Below are positions 49,310 to 58,613 of a DNA stretch of 64,000 bases, piece after piece. The DNA comes from Salinilacustrithrix flava. Lineage in GTDB: Bacteria; Actinomycetota; Acidimicrobiia; Acidimicrobiales; Salinilacustritrichaceae. Numbering within the stretch: the first letter of the stretch is position 1; every line of letters begins with the position of its first letter. The translations under genes and the position numbers were made by a program. Location of the stretch: assembly GCF_041228405.1 (NCBI RefSeq), contig NZ_CP133888.1:248001-312000 (forward strand). The letters run 5' to 3'. Under the pieces are notes generated by a model that made no database searches, was not told where the DNA came from, and saw nothing but the letters and a program-made list of their open reading frames with translations.

Positions 49310-50425
49310 TCAGATGCCGATGCGCTGGGCGAGCAGCTCGCGGTGGTAGGTCGGGTCGCCGAACAGCAGCTCGGAGCTCTTGGCCCGCTTGAAGTACAGG
49401 TGGGCCGGGTGCTCCCAGGTGAAGCCGATGCCACCGTGGATCTGGATGTTCTCGGCCGCGGCGTGGAAGTACGCCTCGGAGCAGTAGGCCTTGGCCAGGG
49501 AGGCGACCGAGGGCAGCTCGTCGTTCATCTCGGCGGCGCACCAGGCGGCGTAGTAGGCGGCGGACTTGGCCGACTCGACCTCGAGCAGCATGTCGGCGCA
49601 CTTGTGCTTGATGGCCTGGAACGAACCGATGGGCCGGCCGAACTGGACGCGGTCCTTGGCGTACTGGACGGCCATCTCGAGCACGAACTGGGCGCCACCG
49701 ACCTGCTCGGCGGCCAGGGCGACGGCGGTGAGGTCGAGGACGGTGGACAGCACGTCCCAGCCCTTGCCCTCGGTGCCGAGCAGCGTGGCCGGGGTGTCGG
49801 CGAAGGTGAGCTTGGCCTGCTTGCGGGTCTGGTCCATGGTGGACAGCGCCTCGCGGGTGAGGCCCGAGGCGTCGGACTTCACGGTGAACAGGGAGGTGCC
49901 GGCGTCGGTCTTGGCCGCGACGACGATCAGGTCGGCGGTGTGGCCGTCGAGCACGAACATCTTCTCGCCCGAGATCGTGTAGCCGTCGCCCGACTTGGTG
50001 GCGGTGGCCTCGATGCCGGACTCGTCCCAGCGGCCGTTGGACTCGGTGATGGCGAGGGTGGCCTTGGTCTCGCCCGAGGCGATGCCGGGGAGCAGGTCCT
50101 TCTTGGCGGCGTCGTCGCCGCTCTGGAGGATGGTGTTGGCGCCGAGGACGACGGTGGAGAAGTACGGGGCGGCCAGGAGGCGGCGACCCATCTCCTCGAG
50201 CACCACGCACAGCTCGACGTAGCTGTAGCCCGAGCCGCCGTACTCCTCGGGGATGATGAGGCTCTGCAGGCCCATCTGCTCGGCCATCTGGCTCCAGACG
50301 GCGTCGTCGAAGCCCTTCTCCGTCTCCATCAGCTCACGGACGGTCTCCTCGGACGACTTGTTCTCGAGGAACGAGCGCACGATGTTGCGCAGCTCTTCCT
50401 GCTCTTCGGAGAAGGCGAAGTTCAC
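49310..50425 (-). CDS. Acyl-CoA dehydrogenase
   Basis: 371 residues from a GTG at 50423-50425 preceded by GGGAG. The order of the family is clear: N-terminal helices ('NFAFSEEQEELRNIVRSFLE'), 'GLQSLIIPEEYGGSGYSYVE', 'LAITESNGRWDES' in the beta domain, and the C-terminal 'YAKDRVQFGRPIGSFQAIKH' and 'QIHGGIGFTWEHPAHLYFKR'. It oxidises acyl-CoA thioesters with FAD. The classical catalytic Glu near 'GGxGF..E' appears as Glu in 'GFTWEHP'. Substrate chain length cannot be told. The neighbours do not belong to a beta-oxidation cluster. Confidence 0.92.
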   Translation of the reverse strand: MNFAFSEEQEELRNIVRSFLENKSSEETVRELMETEKGFDDAVWSQMAEQMGLQSLIIPEEYGGSGYSYVELCVVLEEMGRRLLAAPYFSTVVLGANTILQSGDDAAKKDLLPGIASGETKATLAITESNGRWDESGIEATATKSGDGYTISGEKMFVLDGHTADLIVVAAKTDAGTSLFTVKSDASGLTREALSTMDQTRKQAKLTFADTPATLLGTEGKGWDVLSTVLDLTAVALAAEQVGGAQFVLEMAVQYAKDRVQFGRPIGSFQAIKHKCADMLLEVESAKSAAYYAAWCAAEMNDELPSVASLAKAYCSEAYFHAAAENIQIHGGIGFTWEHPAHLYFKRAKSSELLFGDPTYHRELLAQRIGI

Positions 50426-50502
50426 GTTTGGGTCTCCCTGTCGGCGGTTCCTTGACTGGCCGGTCAAGGTAGGCGCGCCGGGCCACCGTCTCAACCCGTG
50501 TT

Positions 50503-50510
50503 GTGTACAC
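50503..50510. promoter_or_regulatory. GTGTACAC palindrome at the vapBC promoter
   Basis: An 8-bp perfect palindrome lies seven bases upstream of the TACGGT -10 box of the antitoxin gene. It is a plausible VapB/VapBC operator. Confidence 0.4.
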
Positions 50511-50529
50511 CGGTGCTACGGTCGCTGCC

Positions 50530-50811
50530 GTGGAGTCGATCGGCGTACGGGAGCTGCGCAACAACGTCGCGGCCGTGCTGCGCCGGGCCGCCGCCGGCGA
50601 GCGGATCGTCGTCACCGTCGACGGCGTCCCGTCCGCCCAGCTCGGCCCGATCGAGCCCACGACGGCCCCGAGCCTCGAGGACCTGGTGGCGACCGGGCTC
50701 GTCCAGCCGCCGCAGCGGCCCGGCACGCAACCGATCGACCCCGCGCCCATCGACGTCGCCGTCGACATCCGCATCGCCGACGTGCTCACCGAGCTGCGGG
50801 GGCGGGAGTGA
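50530..50811 (+). CDS. vapB: Type II antitoxin (Phd/YefM-like), VapB partner
   Basis: 93 residues from a GTG at 50530. The N-terminal DNA-binding part 'IGVRELRNNVAAVLRRAAAG' and 'ERIVVTVDGVPSAQLGPI' is that of the Phd/YefM fold; the acidic C-terminus neutralises the toxin. TACGGT lies seven bases upstream and a GTGTACAC palindrome (50503-50510) overlaps the promoter, a likely autoregulatory operator. Its TGA overlaps the toxin GTG (50808-50811). Confidence 0.88.
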   Translation: MESIGVRELRNNVAAVLRRAAAGERIVVTVDGVPSAQLGPIEPTTAPSLEDLVATGLVQPPQRPGTQPIDPAPIDVAVDIRIADVLTELRGRE

Positions 50812-51227
50812 CGTTGCTCGCCATCGACACCTCGGCCCTGCTCCGTCGCTACGTGCGCACGAGCGGCCACGGCCTGGTCACCGAGGCCATGGCCGAGGCC
50901 GACACGTGGTGCGCCTCGGCGCTCGCCCGCACCGAGACCCTCCAGGCCATGCACGCCGTCGCGGTCACGCCCGGCCAGCACGACGTCCTGTGGGCCTCGC
51001 TGCGCGCCGACTGGGAGCGGTTCCACGTCGTGCCGGTGGACGACCGCTGCCTGGCCCGGGCCGTGGACATCGGGGCGACGTTCCGAGTCCGCTCCACCGA
51101 CGCGATCCACCTGGCCGCCGCCGAGCGCCTGCCTGCGCCGGTCCGCTACCTCACCTTCGACCGCCGCCAGATCCCGGCGGCGGCCGGCCTCGGCTTCGAG
51201 GTCATCGCCCCCCGCGAGGATCTCTGA
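50808..51227 (+). CDS. vapC: PIN-domain toxin ribonuclease
   Basis: 139 residues from a GTG that overlaps the antitoxin stop. The four PIN acids are visible: Asp in 'LLAIDTSALLRRY', Glu in 'ARTETLQAMHA', Asp in 'STDAIHLAAAE' and Asp in 'YLTFDRRQ'. VapC toxins cleave specific tRNAs or rRNA when freed from VapB. The gene ends 19 bp before the MBL hydrolase. Confidence 0.9.
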   Translation: MTLLAIDTSALLRRYVRTSGHGLVTEAMAEADTWCASALARTETLQAMHAVAVTPGQHDVLWASLRADWERFHVVPVDDRCLARAVDIGATFRVRSTDAIHLAAAERLPAPVRYLTFDRRQIPAAAGLGFEVIAPREDL

Positions 51228-51246
51228 GCCGACTTAGGCTGAGCGC

Positions 51247-51855
51247 ATGAGCACGCTGCACTGGGAGGACACGGCCGCCGAGATCCACAAGGTGGTGGTG
51301 GGGCCGATGGACAACAACGTGTTCGTCCTGCGCTGCAAGCAGACCGGCGACGCCCTCCTCATCGACGCGGCCAACGAGCACGATCGGCTGCTGGAGCTGT
51401 GCCAGCGCCTCGGGGTGCGCACCGTCATCGAGACCCACGGGCACTGGGACCACATCCAGGCCGTGCCCGAGCTGCGCGACGCCGGCTACAGCGTCCACGT
51501 CACCGCCGAGGACGCCGCCATGCTCCCCGCCTACGACGAGATCCTCGAGGACGAGTCCGTCATCGAGGTCGGCCGCCTGCGCCTCCACACCATCCACTCC
51601 CCCGGCCACACGCCCGGCTCGATGAGCTTCCGCCTCGACGGCGCGCCGATCCTGTTCTCCGGCGACACCCTGTTCCCGGGCGGCCCGGGCAACACCTCCT
51701 TCGAGGGCGGCGACTTCGACACGATCATCGCCTCGCTCGACCAGCGCCTCTTCACCCTGCCGCCGGACACGCTGGTGCTCCCCGGCCACGGCGACGACAC
51801 CACGATCGGCACGGAACGTCCGCACCTCCAGGAGTGGATCGACCGGGGTTGGTGA
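51247..51855 (+). CDS. MBL-fold metallo-hydrolase (glyoxalase II-like)
   Basis: 202 residues. The metal motifs are complete: HGHWDH in 'VIETHGHWDHIQAV', the His of 'HSPGHTPGS', the Asp of 'LFSGDTLFPGG' and the His of 'LVLPGHGDDTTIG'. These bind two metal ions that activate water; the likely reaction is thioester or ester hydrolysis. TAGGCT lies six bases before the ATG, so the transcript is probably leaderless. The next gene overlaps its stop codon (GTGA). Confidence 0.9.
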   Translation: MSTLHWEDTAAEIHKVVVGPMDNNVFVLRCKQTGDALLIDAANEHDRLLELCQRLGVRTVIETHGHWDHIQAVPELRDAGYSVHVTAEDAAMLPAYDEILEDESVIEVGRLRLHTIHSPGHTPGSMSFRLDGAPILFSGDTLFPGGPGNTSFEGGDFDTIIASLDQRLFTLPPDTLVLPGHGDDTTIGTERPHLQEWIDRGW

Positions 51856-52247
51856 GCCCGGTGTCCGACGCACTCCCCTACGACGAGCGCCCCACCGACG
51901 ACACGCCCGTCCACACCGCCGACCTGCCGCCGACCCCCATCCGCGACCGGAACATCCCGGCCACGGCGTGGGTCGAGGCGCCGGACAGCCTCACCTCGCT
52001 CGGCGACGACCTGCCCGATGCGCCGGTCGCCGAGTACAAGCGACGCATCGGCCCGTGGATCCTGTGGCGGGCCGGTCCGGCGTCGAAGGGCCACGCCCGC
52101 TACTGGGCCGCCCACGAGGACGACCTGGACCGCGCCTACACGCTCCGGCTGTTCCCGGACGGCTCCGCCGAGGGCACCGGCCCCAGTGGGACGGTGCACG
52201 AGCGCTTCCGCGCCTGGAAGGAAGACCTCCGCGACAGCGAGGGCTGA
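51852..52247 (+). CDS. Conserved hypothetical protein downstream of the MBL gene
   Basis: 131 residues from the GTG overlapping the MBL stop; a second GTG three codons later is possible. A Pro/Asp-rich head ('YDERPTDDTPVHTADLPPTP') precedes 'RIGPWILWRAGPASKGHARY' and 'LDRAYTLRLFPDGSAEGTGP'. It ends with a charged helix, 'VHERFRAWKEDLRDSEG'. No domain is recognised. The overlap indicates a shared transcript with the MBL hydrolase. Confidence 0.7.
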   Translation: MSPVSDALPYDERPTDDTPVHTADLPPTPIRDRNIPATAWVEAPDSLTSLGDDLPDAPVAEYKRRIGPWILWRAGPASKGHARYWAAHEDDLDRAYTLRLFPDGSAEGTGPSGTVHERFRAWKEDLRDSEG

Positions 52248-52269
52248 CGGGTCCGATCCCAGCGTCCGC

Positions 52270-53430
52270 TCACCACTTCTCGGGCGGCACGATCGCGAGA
52301 CCGACAGGCACCAACCGCTCACGCCCGTCGCTCGGACGGTTCCGCACGCACCACCCCTGGGCGCACGACGTCACCATCGTCGAGGACCCACCGCCGTCGA
52401 GGTTGATGCCGTGGGTCGCCCCGAGCCGCTCCAGCAGCTCCCGTGACTCGTCCAGCGTGAGTCCGCGGCTGTGGGCCTGGCGGCCGTCGACGACGACGAA
52501 CCACATCGAGCCGGCGTCGTCCCATCCCACGAGCGTCCGGGGGTGCAGGCCGGTGACCTTGCCGTCGATCTGATCGAGCTCGGTGGCCACGCCGCCCGCG
52601 AGCAGGGGCGGGTGCCCGGACACCGCCATCTCGAGCCCGGCCGGCGACTCCACGACGAGGTCGAGGGGCACGTCGGCGTTGTCCCTGGCGAAGGCCCACA
52701 GGACGTGCGCGCCCATGCCCGATCCGCTCAGCACGGCGCCGCGGCGTGGGATGGTGGCGTTCCCGCCGGTCTCGAGGCGCAGGACCGTGGCCCGCTGGCG
52801 GACCCCGCCGGTCCACTGCGGCGTGGGCGCCCGCACGACGAGCTCCACCGTCCCGGGCGGGGAGCCGGTGCTGGCCCCGAAGTTCTTGTCGTGCAGCGTG
52901 ATCTGGTCGCGCCGGGTGCCGATGTTGACGCCCGTGATCGGCAGCTGCTGGAGGCCCTCCGGCCGGAGCGCCTCGAGCCGGGCCGACCACTCGATCGGGC
53001 CGGTCTGCATGCGGCCGTCCTGGATCTTGAGCTGGTACTGGTGGTCGGTGGGCGACTGCACGAACTGGAACTTGCGCACCACCGCGCCGTGGGGCATGTG
53101 GCAGGTCGGGCAGGTGGCGAAGTTGGCGTTGATGCAGGCCACCGAGCCGGTGCGGGCGCACATCGACGAGACCGTCTCGCGCGTGCTGCCCACCCGCCCG
53201 GCGGACACGACCGGCTTCACCCGGACCGGGGCGCCCGGGTGCACGTGCACCACGTGGGTCCGGACGGGTGTCGGCTCCTGCACGATCGTGAACTCGACGC
53301 CCTCCCAGAGCACGTCGCGGGCCAGCAGCTCCCAGCCCCACTCGTGCTCGCCGGACGCGGACGGCCCCAGGCCGAGCAGCGCGACGACCAGGCCGGCGAG
53401 CACCAGCTGACGGATCCGCCTCGCGGACAT
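52270..53430 (-). CDS. Secreted phosphodiester glycosidase (NAGPA-type domain)
   Basis: 386 residues from the ATG at 53428-53430 with GGAGG upstream (a GTG two codons earlier is less likely). A signal peptide covers 1-30 ('QLVLAGLVVALLGLGPSASG'). The NAGPA-like core shows 'ACINANFATCPTCHMPHGAV' and the late 'TLVGWDDAGSMWFVVVDGRQ' and 'HGINLDGGGSSTMV', the family's signature end. Relatives remove sugar phosphodiesters, some from cell wall polymers. It converges with the hypothetical at 51,852 and is divergent from tatA. Confidence 0.88.
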   Translation of the reverse strand: MSARRIRQLVLAGLVVALLGLGPSASGEHEWGWELLARDVLWEGVEFTIVQEPTPVRTHVVHVHPGAPVRVKPVVSAGRVGSTRETVSSMCARTGSVACINANFATCPTCHMPHGAVVRKFQFVQSPTDHQYQLKIQDGRMQTGPIEWSARLEALRPEGLQQLPITGVNIGTRRDQITLHDKNFGASTGSPPGTVELVVRAPTPQWTGGVRQRATVLRLETGGNATIPRRGAVLSGSGMGAHVLWAFARDNADVPLDLVVESPAGLEMAVSGHPPLLAGGVATELDQIDGKVTGLHPRTLVGWDDAGSMWFVVVDGRQAHSRGLTLDESRELLERLGATHGINLDGGGSSTMVTSCAQGWCVRNRPSDGRERLVPVGLAIVPPEKW

Positions 53431-53512
53431 CCCCACCTCCGCACGGGGTCGCCCCCGGCGGTCGACCTCTGGCGGAACAGTGTGGCAGGCCCTGCGGTAC
53501 CGTGGCGGTGGT

Positions 53513-53698
53513 ATGCCTCAGGGACCAGAGCTCATCATCATCCTCATCGTGATCCTGTTGCTGTTCGGCGGCGCCAAGCTGCCCAAGCTGGCCCGCTCCC
53601 TCGGTCAGGCCCAGAACGAGTTCAAGCGCGGGCTGAAGGACGGCGCCGAGAACCACGACGCGGACGACACCACCACCGAGCGCACCAAGGACGCCTGA
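53513..53698 (+). CDS. tatA: Twin-arginine translocase subunit TatA
   Basis: 61 residues. One membrane helix ('ELIIILIVILLLFGGAKLP') leads through the 'FGGAKLPKLARSLGQA' hinge to an amphipathic helix and an acidic tail. This is the pore-forming Tat subunit (TatA/E type). TACCGT at 53498-53503, nine bases before the ATG, may be its promoter. No tatB or tatC lies nearby. Confidence 0.92.
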   Translation: MPQGPELIIILIVILLLFGGAKLPKLARSLGQAQNEFKRGLKDGAENHDADDTTTERTKDA

Positions 53699-53727
53699 AC
53701 GGCGCCAGCGGGACGCTCGTCACACCC

Positions 53728-53753
53728 ATTATCACTACGGCCGTAGTGGTAAT
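53728..53753. promoter_or_regulatory. 26-bp near-perfect palindrome at the sufC-sufS-sufU promoter
   Basis: The palindrome centres on CACTACGGCCGTAGTG (16 bp perfect) and extends to 26 bp with one mismatch. It ends 12 bp before the sufC ATG and overlaps a TAATAC -10-like box. It is a strong operator candidate for an iron-sulfur or oxidative-stress regulator. Confidence 0.75.
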
Positions 53754-53765
53754 ACACTGACGGAC

Positions 53766-54547
<782 letters not shown>

Positions 54548-54551
<4 letters not shown>

Positions 54552-55807
54552 GCGAGGCGGGCACCACCGGGTCGGCCCGCCTCGACGTCGCCCGGATCCG
54601 CAAGGACTTCCCGATCCTGTCCCGCGACATCCGGGGCACCCGGCTCGTCTACCTGGACTCGGCCAACACCTCCCAGAAGCCCCAATCGGTGCTCGACGCC
54701 ATGGACCACTACTACGAGCGGTCCAACGCCAACGTCCACCGCGGCACCTACCTCATCGCCCAGGAGGCCACCGAGGCGATCGAGGGCGCCCGTGGCATCG
54801 TGCGGCGCTTCATCGGCGCCCCGTCGGACCGCAACGTGGTCTTCACCAAGAACGCCACCGAGGCGATGAACCTGGTGGTCCGCGCATGGGGCACCAAGCA
54901 CCTCCGCGAGGGCGACGCCGTCGTGCTCACCGAGATGGAGCACCACGCCAACATCGTCCCCTGGCACCAGCTGGCCGAGGCCATCGGCATCGAGCTGCGC
55001 TGGATCCCGGTGACCGACGAGGGCCACCTCGACGTCGGTGATCTCGACCGCCTCCTCGACGGCGCCAAGGTGCTGTCCTTCACGGCCATGTCCAACGTGC
55101 TCGGCACGGTGACGCCTGTGGCCGAGCTCGTCGCCAAGGCCCACGACGCCGGCGCCATCGCCATCGTCGACGCCAGCCAGCACGTGCCCCACATCACCAC
55201 CGACGTGCAGGCCTGGGGCGCTGACTTCGTGGCCTTCACCGGCCACAAGCTGCTCGGCCCCACCGGCATCGGCGTGCTCTACGGCACCGAGGAGATCCTC
55301 GAGGCCACCCCGCCGTTCCTGGGCGGCGGCGAGATGATCCTCAACGTCACCAAGGACGGCTTCACCCACACCGAGCTGCCCTGGAAGTTCGAGGCCGGCA
55401 CGCCCATGATCGCCGAGGCCGTCGGCCTCGGCGCGGCGTGCGAGTACCTCACCGGGCTCGGCATGGACGCCGTGCGCCAGCACGAGGTCGAGCTCACCGC
55501 CTACACGCTGCGCACCCTGACCGAGCGCTTCGGCGACGACGTCACCATCCACGGCCCGAGCGAGCCCGCCGCTCGGGGCGGCGTGTTCTCCTTCGCCTAC
55601 AAGGACATCCACCCTCACGACCTGACCCAGGTGTTCGACGAGCACGGTGTCTGCGTGCGGGCCGGCCACCACTGCGCCAAGCCGCTCATGCGCGCCCTCG
55701 GCGTGAACGCCACCGCACGGGCCTCGCTCTACGTGTACAACGACACCGACGACATCGACGCCCTCGCCGACGCCATGGATGCGGCCGGCCAGTTCTTCAG
55801 CTTCTAA
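54548..55807 (+). CDS. sufS: Cysteine desulfurase SufS
   Basis: 419 residues. The PLP lysine lies in 'FVAFTGHKLLGPTGIGVLYG' (near residue 232) and the catalytic cysteine in 'VRAGHHCAKPLMRALG' (near 375), both of group II desulfurases. It takes sulfur from cysteine and passes it to SufU. The gene is coupled to sufC and followed by sufU after 10 bp. Confidence 0.95.
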
Positions 55808-55817
55808 GGACCCACGG

Positions 55818-56330
55818 ATGCCAGGACTCGAAGACCTCTACCGCGAGATCATCCTCGACCACTACCGGTCGCCCCGGAACAAGGGCGAGCTGGAGAGCCC
55901 CCCGGCCACCCGGGTCGAGGGCTTCAACCCGCTGTGCGGGGACGAGATCGTGGTCTACGTCGACGTCGAGGACGACACCGTCAAGGACATCCGCATCGGC
56001 GGCCAGGGCTGCTCGATCAGCCAGTCGTCGGCGTCGATGATGTCGGCGGCGGTGAAGGGCAAGTCGCTCGCCGAGGTCAAGGGCCTCACCAAGGCGTTCA
56101 AGGCCATGATGTCCATCCACGAGCAGAGCCTCGACGGCGAGGGCGAGGGGCTCGAGGAGTCCGGCGAGTCCGGCATCGACCCCAGCGAGATCGCCGACGT
56201 GCCCGAAGAGGTCAAGCTCGGCGACCTCGAGGCCCTTCGCGGCGTGGTGAAGTTCCCGGTGCGCATCAAGTGCGCCACCCTCTCGTGGAACACCCTGGCC
56301 CAGGGCATCGACGAGGCGACCGCAGGCTGA
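55818..56330 (+). CDS. sufU: SufU sulfur-transfer protein
   Basis: 170 residues. The zinc ligands of SufU are in place: C40 and D42 in 'NPLCGDEI', C65 in 'GQGCSISQ', and a cysteine in 'RIKCATLSW'. The acidic insertion before the last Cys is longer than usual. It accepts sulfur from SufS in Gram-positive bacteria. It closes the plus-strand suf group and ends 7 bp from the convergent signalling gene. Confidence 0.94.
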   Translation: MPGLEDLYREIILDHYRSPRNKGELESPPATRVEGFNPLCGDEIVVYVDVEDDTVKDIRIGGQGCSISQSSASMMSAAVKGKSLAEVKGLTKAFKAMMSIHEQSLDGEGEGLEESGESGIDPSEIADVPEEVKLGDLEALRGVVKFPVRIKCATLSWNTLAQGIDEATAG

Positions 56331-56337
56331 ACCGACC

Positions 56338-58443
56338 TCAGTCGGCGGTGCGCTCCGTCGACGGCGCCACCCGCACGGTGCCGCGCTCGCTGCGCTTCAC
56401 CTCGTAGAGCATCTTGTCGGCGCGGTCGATGAACTCGTCCGGGCGCTCGCCCTGCTCGGGGATGGCGATGCCGACCGACAGGCCGGCGCCGAAGTCCGCC
56501 ATCACCGACGCCGCCGCCTCGCACATGCGGCGGCCGACGTCGGCCGCGCCCTCGGGGTCGACGTCCTGGAGGAGCGCGGCGAACTCGTCGCCGCCGATGC
56601 GGAACATGCGGTCCTCGCTGCGCAGCACGTCGTGCAAGACCGTGGCCAGGCTCCGCAGGGCGAAGTCGCCCGTGAGGTGGCCGTGGGTGTCGTTGATGAT
56701 CTTCAGTCCGTCGACGTCGGCCATGGCCAGCGCCCAGCCGCCGCGCCGGCGAGCGCCCATGTTCGACAGCGCCTCCTGGAACGCCGCCAGGTTGCCGAGG
56801 CCGGTGAGGGTGTCGACGGTGGCCTGGGTGCGCAGGTCGTCGACCAACATGACCATGTCGAGGGCCCGACCGAGACCGCTGGCCAGCAGCTCGATCGCCT
56901 CGCGGACGTCGAGCGCGAGCGACATCGGGGCGTGGTCGGCCAGCAGCAGCAGCCCGACGCCGCGCTCGCCCGAGCGCACGGGCAGCACCACGACCGATGA
57001 CGCTCCGGCCTCGCACAGCTTCGCCAGCTCGGGGCGCATGCCCGAGCGCTCGGCGGCCACGAAGCAGCTCGACGCGGTCCCGACGTGGTCGAGCAGGCGA
57101 CGCAGGGTCTCGGGGCTGAGCTGGCGCAGCTCCGGGGCGAGAGGTCCTTGGAGTGACTTGATGTCGAGGCCGGTGGTGCCGGGCAGCGCGAACATCGTCG
57201 AAGACATCCCCCCGACGAGTCCGGCGAGGCGGGCGGCGGCGATCTCGACCTGGTGGACGTCGGTGAGCAGTGCCAGCTCGTTCGTGGCCCGGGCCAGCAC
57301 GTGCATGGCGGTCGCGGCACGGGGTGCTCCGACCTCGGCGATCCGAGTGCCGGCGAGCCCGACCAGCTCGATGAGGTGGGACTCCTGCTCGGCGGTGAAG
57401 CCGGACGCACTGACGACGGTGGCCACGCCCACCGCACGGTCGGAGACGTGGATCGCGTGGGCGAGGCGCTTTCCGCCGCCGTGGGGATCGTCGCCGTGCA
57501 CCAGTCCGCCGGCCCGGAACGCCGAGCCCAGGAGGCCGGACCGGACCGGGATCCCGTCGATCACCTCGGCGTGGCCGTCCTCGGCCACGCAGCGCAGGAG
57601 GCCGTCGCGCTCGTAGTACACGGCCGAGCAGTCGCCGATGCGCTCGAGCTCGACCACCAGCTGCTCGGCGACGGCGTCGGCGTCGGCGGCGCCACCGAGG
57701 ACCTCCTTGGCCGCGCGCACCGTGTCGAGGACCAACGGTGGCCGTCGCCGGCGGGGGCTGGGCGGTGCCCAGTCGCCGGAGGGCTGGCCGAAGAGCGGTC
57801 CCCGGGCCAGCACGACACCGAGCGAGCGGAGCTCGTCGAGCTGGTCGTGGCGCTCGACACCCTCGGCGATGACGTGGATGCCCTCGTGCTCGGCGAAGGC
57901 GACGTAGGCCCGCACGACGGAGCGGTTGGCCGGATCGTGCACGATGTCGCGCACGATGGGCGGATCGAGCTTCACGAACGTGGGGCGCACCCGCGCGATG
58001 AGGGCCAGGCTCACACCGGAGGTGTTCTCGATGGAGAGGTGGATGCCGGCGGTGGCCAGCGCGTCGAGCTCGGAGGACAGGTCGATGAGCCGGTCGACCT
58101 CGGCACCCCGCACGTCGACCACGACCCGCGAACCGAGCCGCTCGCACTCCTCGTAGAGGCGGGGGTCGCCCAGCAGGTCGGCGCTGACGTGGACGAAGAC
58201 GAGGCCGTCGTCGGGTGGTGACCCGGCGGCTTCGAGCGAGGCGAGCACGGCGAGGCCGCCGTCGGGGGCGTCCTCGACCCAGCGGTGGGGGTGGGCCTCC
58301 CAGCCGATGGGGCGTCCGGTGCGGAGATCGACGATGGGCTGGAAGCGAGCGCGGCGGACCGGGGCCCCGACAGCGTCGTCGGGCCCAGCCTGCGCTGAGG
58401 CCTCTCGCCCGCTTGTCACGCCGTCCTCCACGTCGTTCCGCAC
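56338..58443 (-). CDS. EAL - GAF - GAF - GGDEF signalling protein (c-di-GMP)
   Basis: 701 residues from a GTG. An EAL domain comes first (about 30-225), then two GAF-like sensor regions, then GGDEF (about 540-690) with an intact 'RIGGDEFAALL' near 612. The diguanylate cyclase half keeps 'ADVDGLKIINDTHGH'. The EAL half is altered: the motif reads EAH, and the DDFGTG loop reads 'IENTSG'. It is thus probably a ligand-binding, non-catalytic EAL, while 'VKLDPPIV' and 'AEGVER' remain. EAL before GGDEF is the reverse of the common order. It lies between the two suf groups. Confidence 0.88.
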   Translation of the reverse strand: MRNDVEDGVTSGREASAQAGPDDAVGAPVRRARFQPIVDLRTGRPIGWEAHPHRWVEDAPDGGLAVLASLEAAGSPPDDGLVFVHVSADLLGDPRLYEECERLGSRVVVDVRGAEVDRLIDLSSELDALATAGIHLSIENTSGVSLALIARVRPTFVKLDPPIVRDIVHDPANRSVVRAYVAFAEHEGIHVIAEGVERHDQLDELRSLGVVLARGPLFGQPSGDWAPPSPRRRRPPLVLDTVRAAKEVLGGAADADAVAEQLVVELERIGDCSAVYYERDGLLRCVAEDGHAEVIDGIPVRSGLLGSAFRAGGLVHGDDPHGGGKRLAHAIHVSDRAVGVATVVSASGFTAEQESHLIELVGLAGTRIAEVGAPRAATAMHVLARATNELALLTDVHQVEIAAARLAGLVGGMSSTMFALPGTTGLDIKSLQGPLAPELRQLSPETLRRLLDHVGTASSCFVAAERSGMRPELAKLCEAGASSVVVLPVRSGERGVGLLLLADHAPMSLALDVREAIELLASGLGRALDMVMLVDDLRTQATVDTLTGLGNLAAFQEALSNMGARRRGGWALAMADVDGLKIINDTHGHLTGDFALRSLATVLHDVLRSEDRMFRIGGDEFAALLQDVDPEGAADVGRRMCEAAASVMADFGAGLSVGIAIPEQGERPDEFIDRADKMLYEVKRSERGTVRVAPSTERTAD

Positions 58444-58613
58444 ACCGGCCGGGCGGACCCCACGGTCCGCCGGTACGACAGGCGCTCTCCCAGGCGGGAC
58501 TGTACGTGATCCGGATCCGTTGATTTCGGATTCTCAGCGCATCGGAGCGAACGCGCTGCGCGTTCGCGAGGACCAAAAGGGAGGAACTGGAACCTCCGCA
58601 CGCTCCGGAGTGG

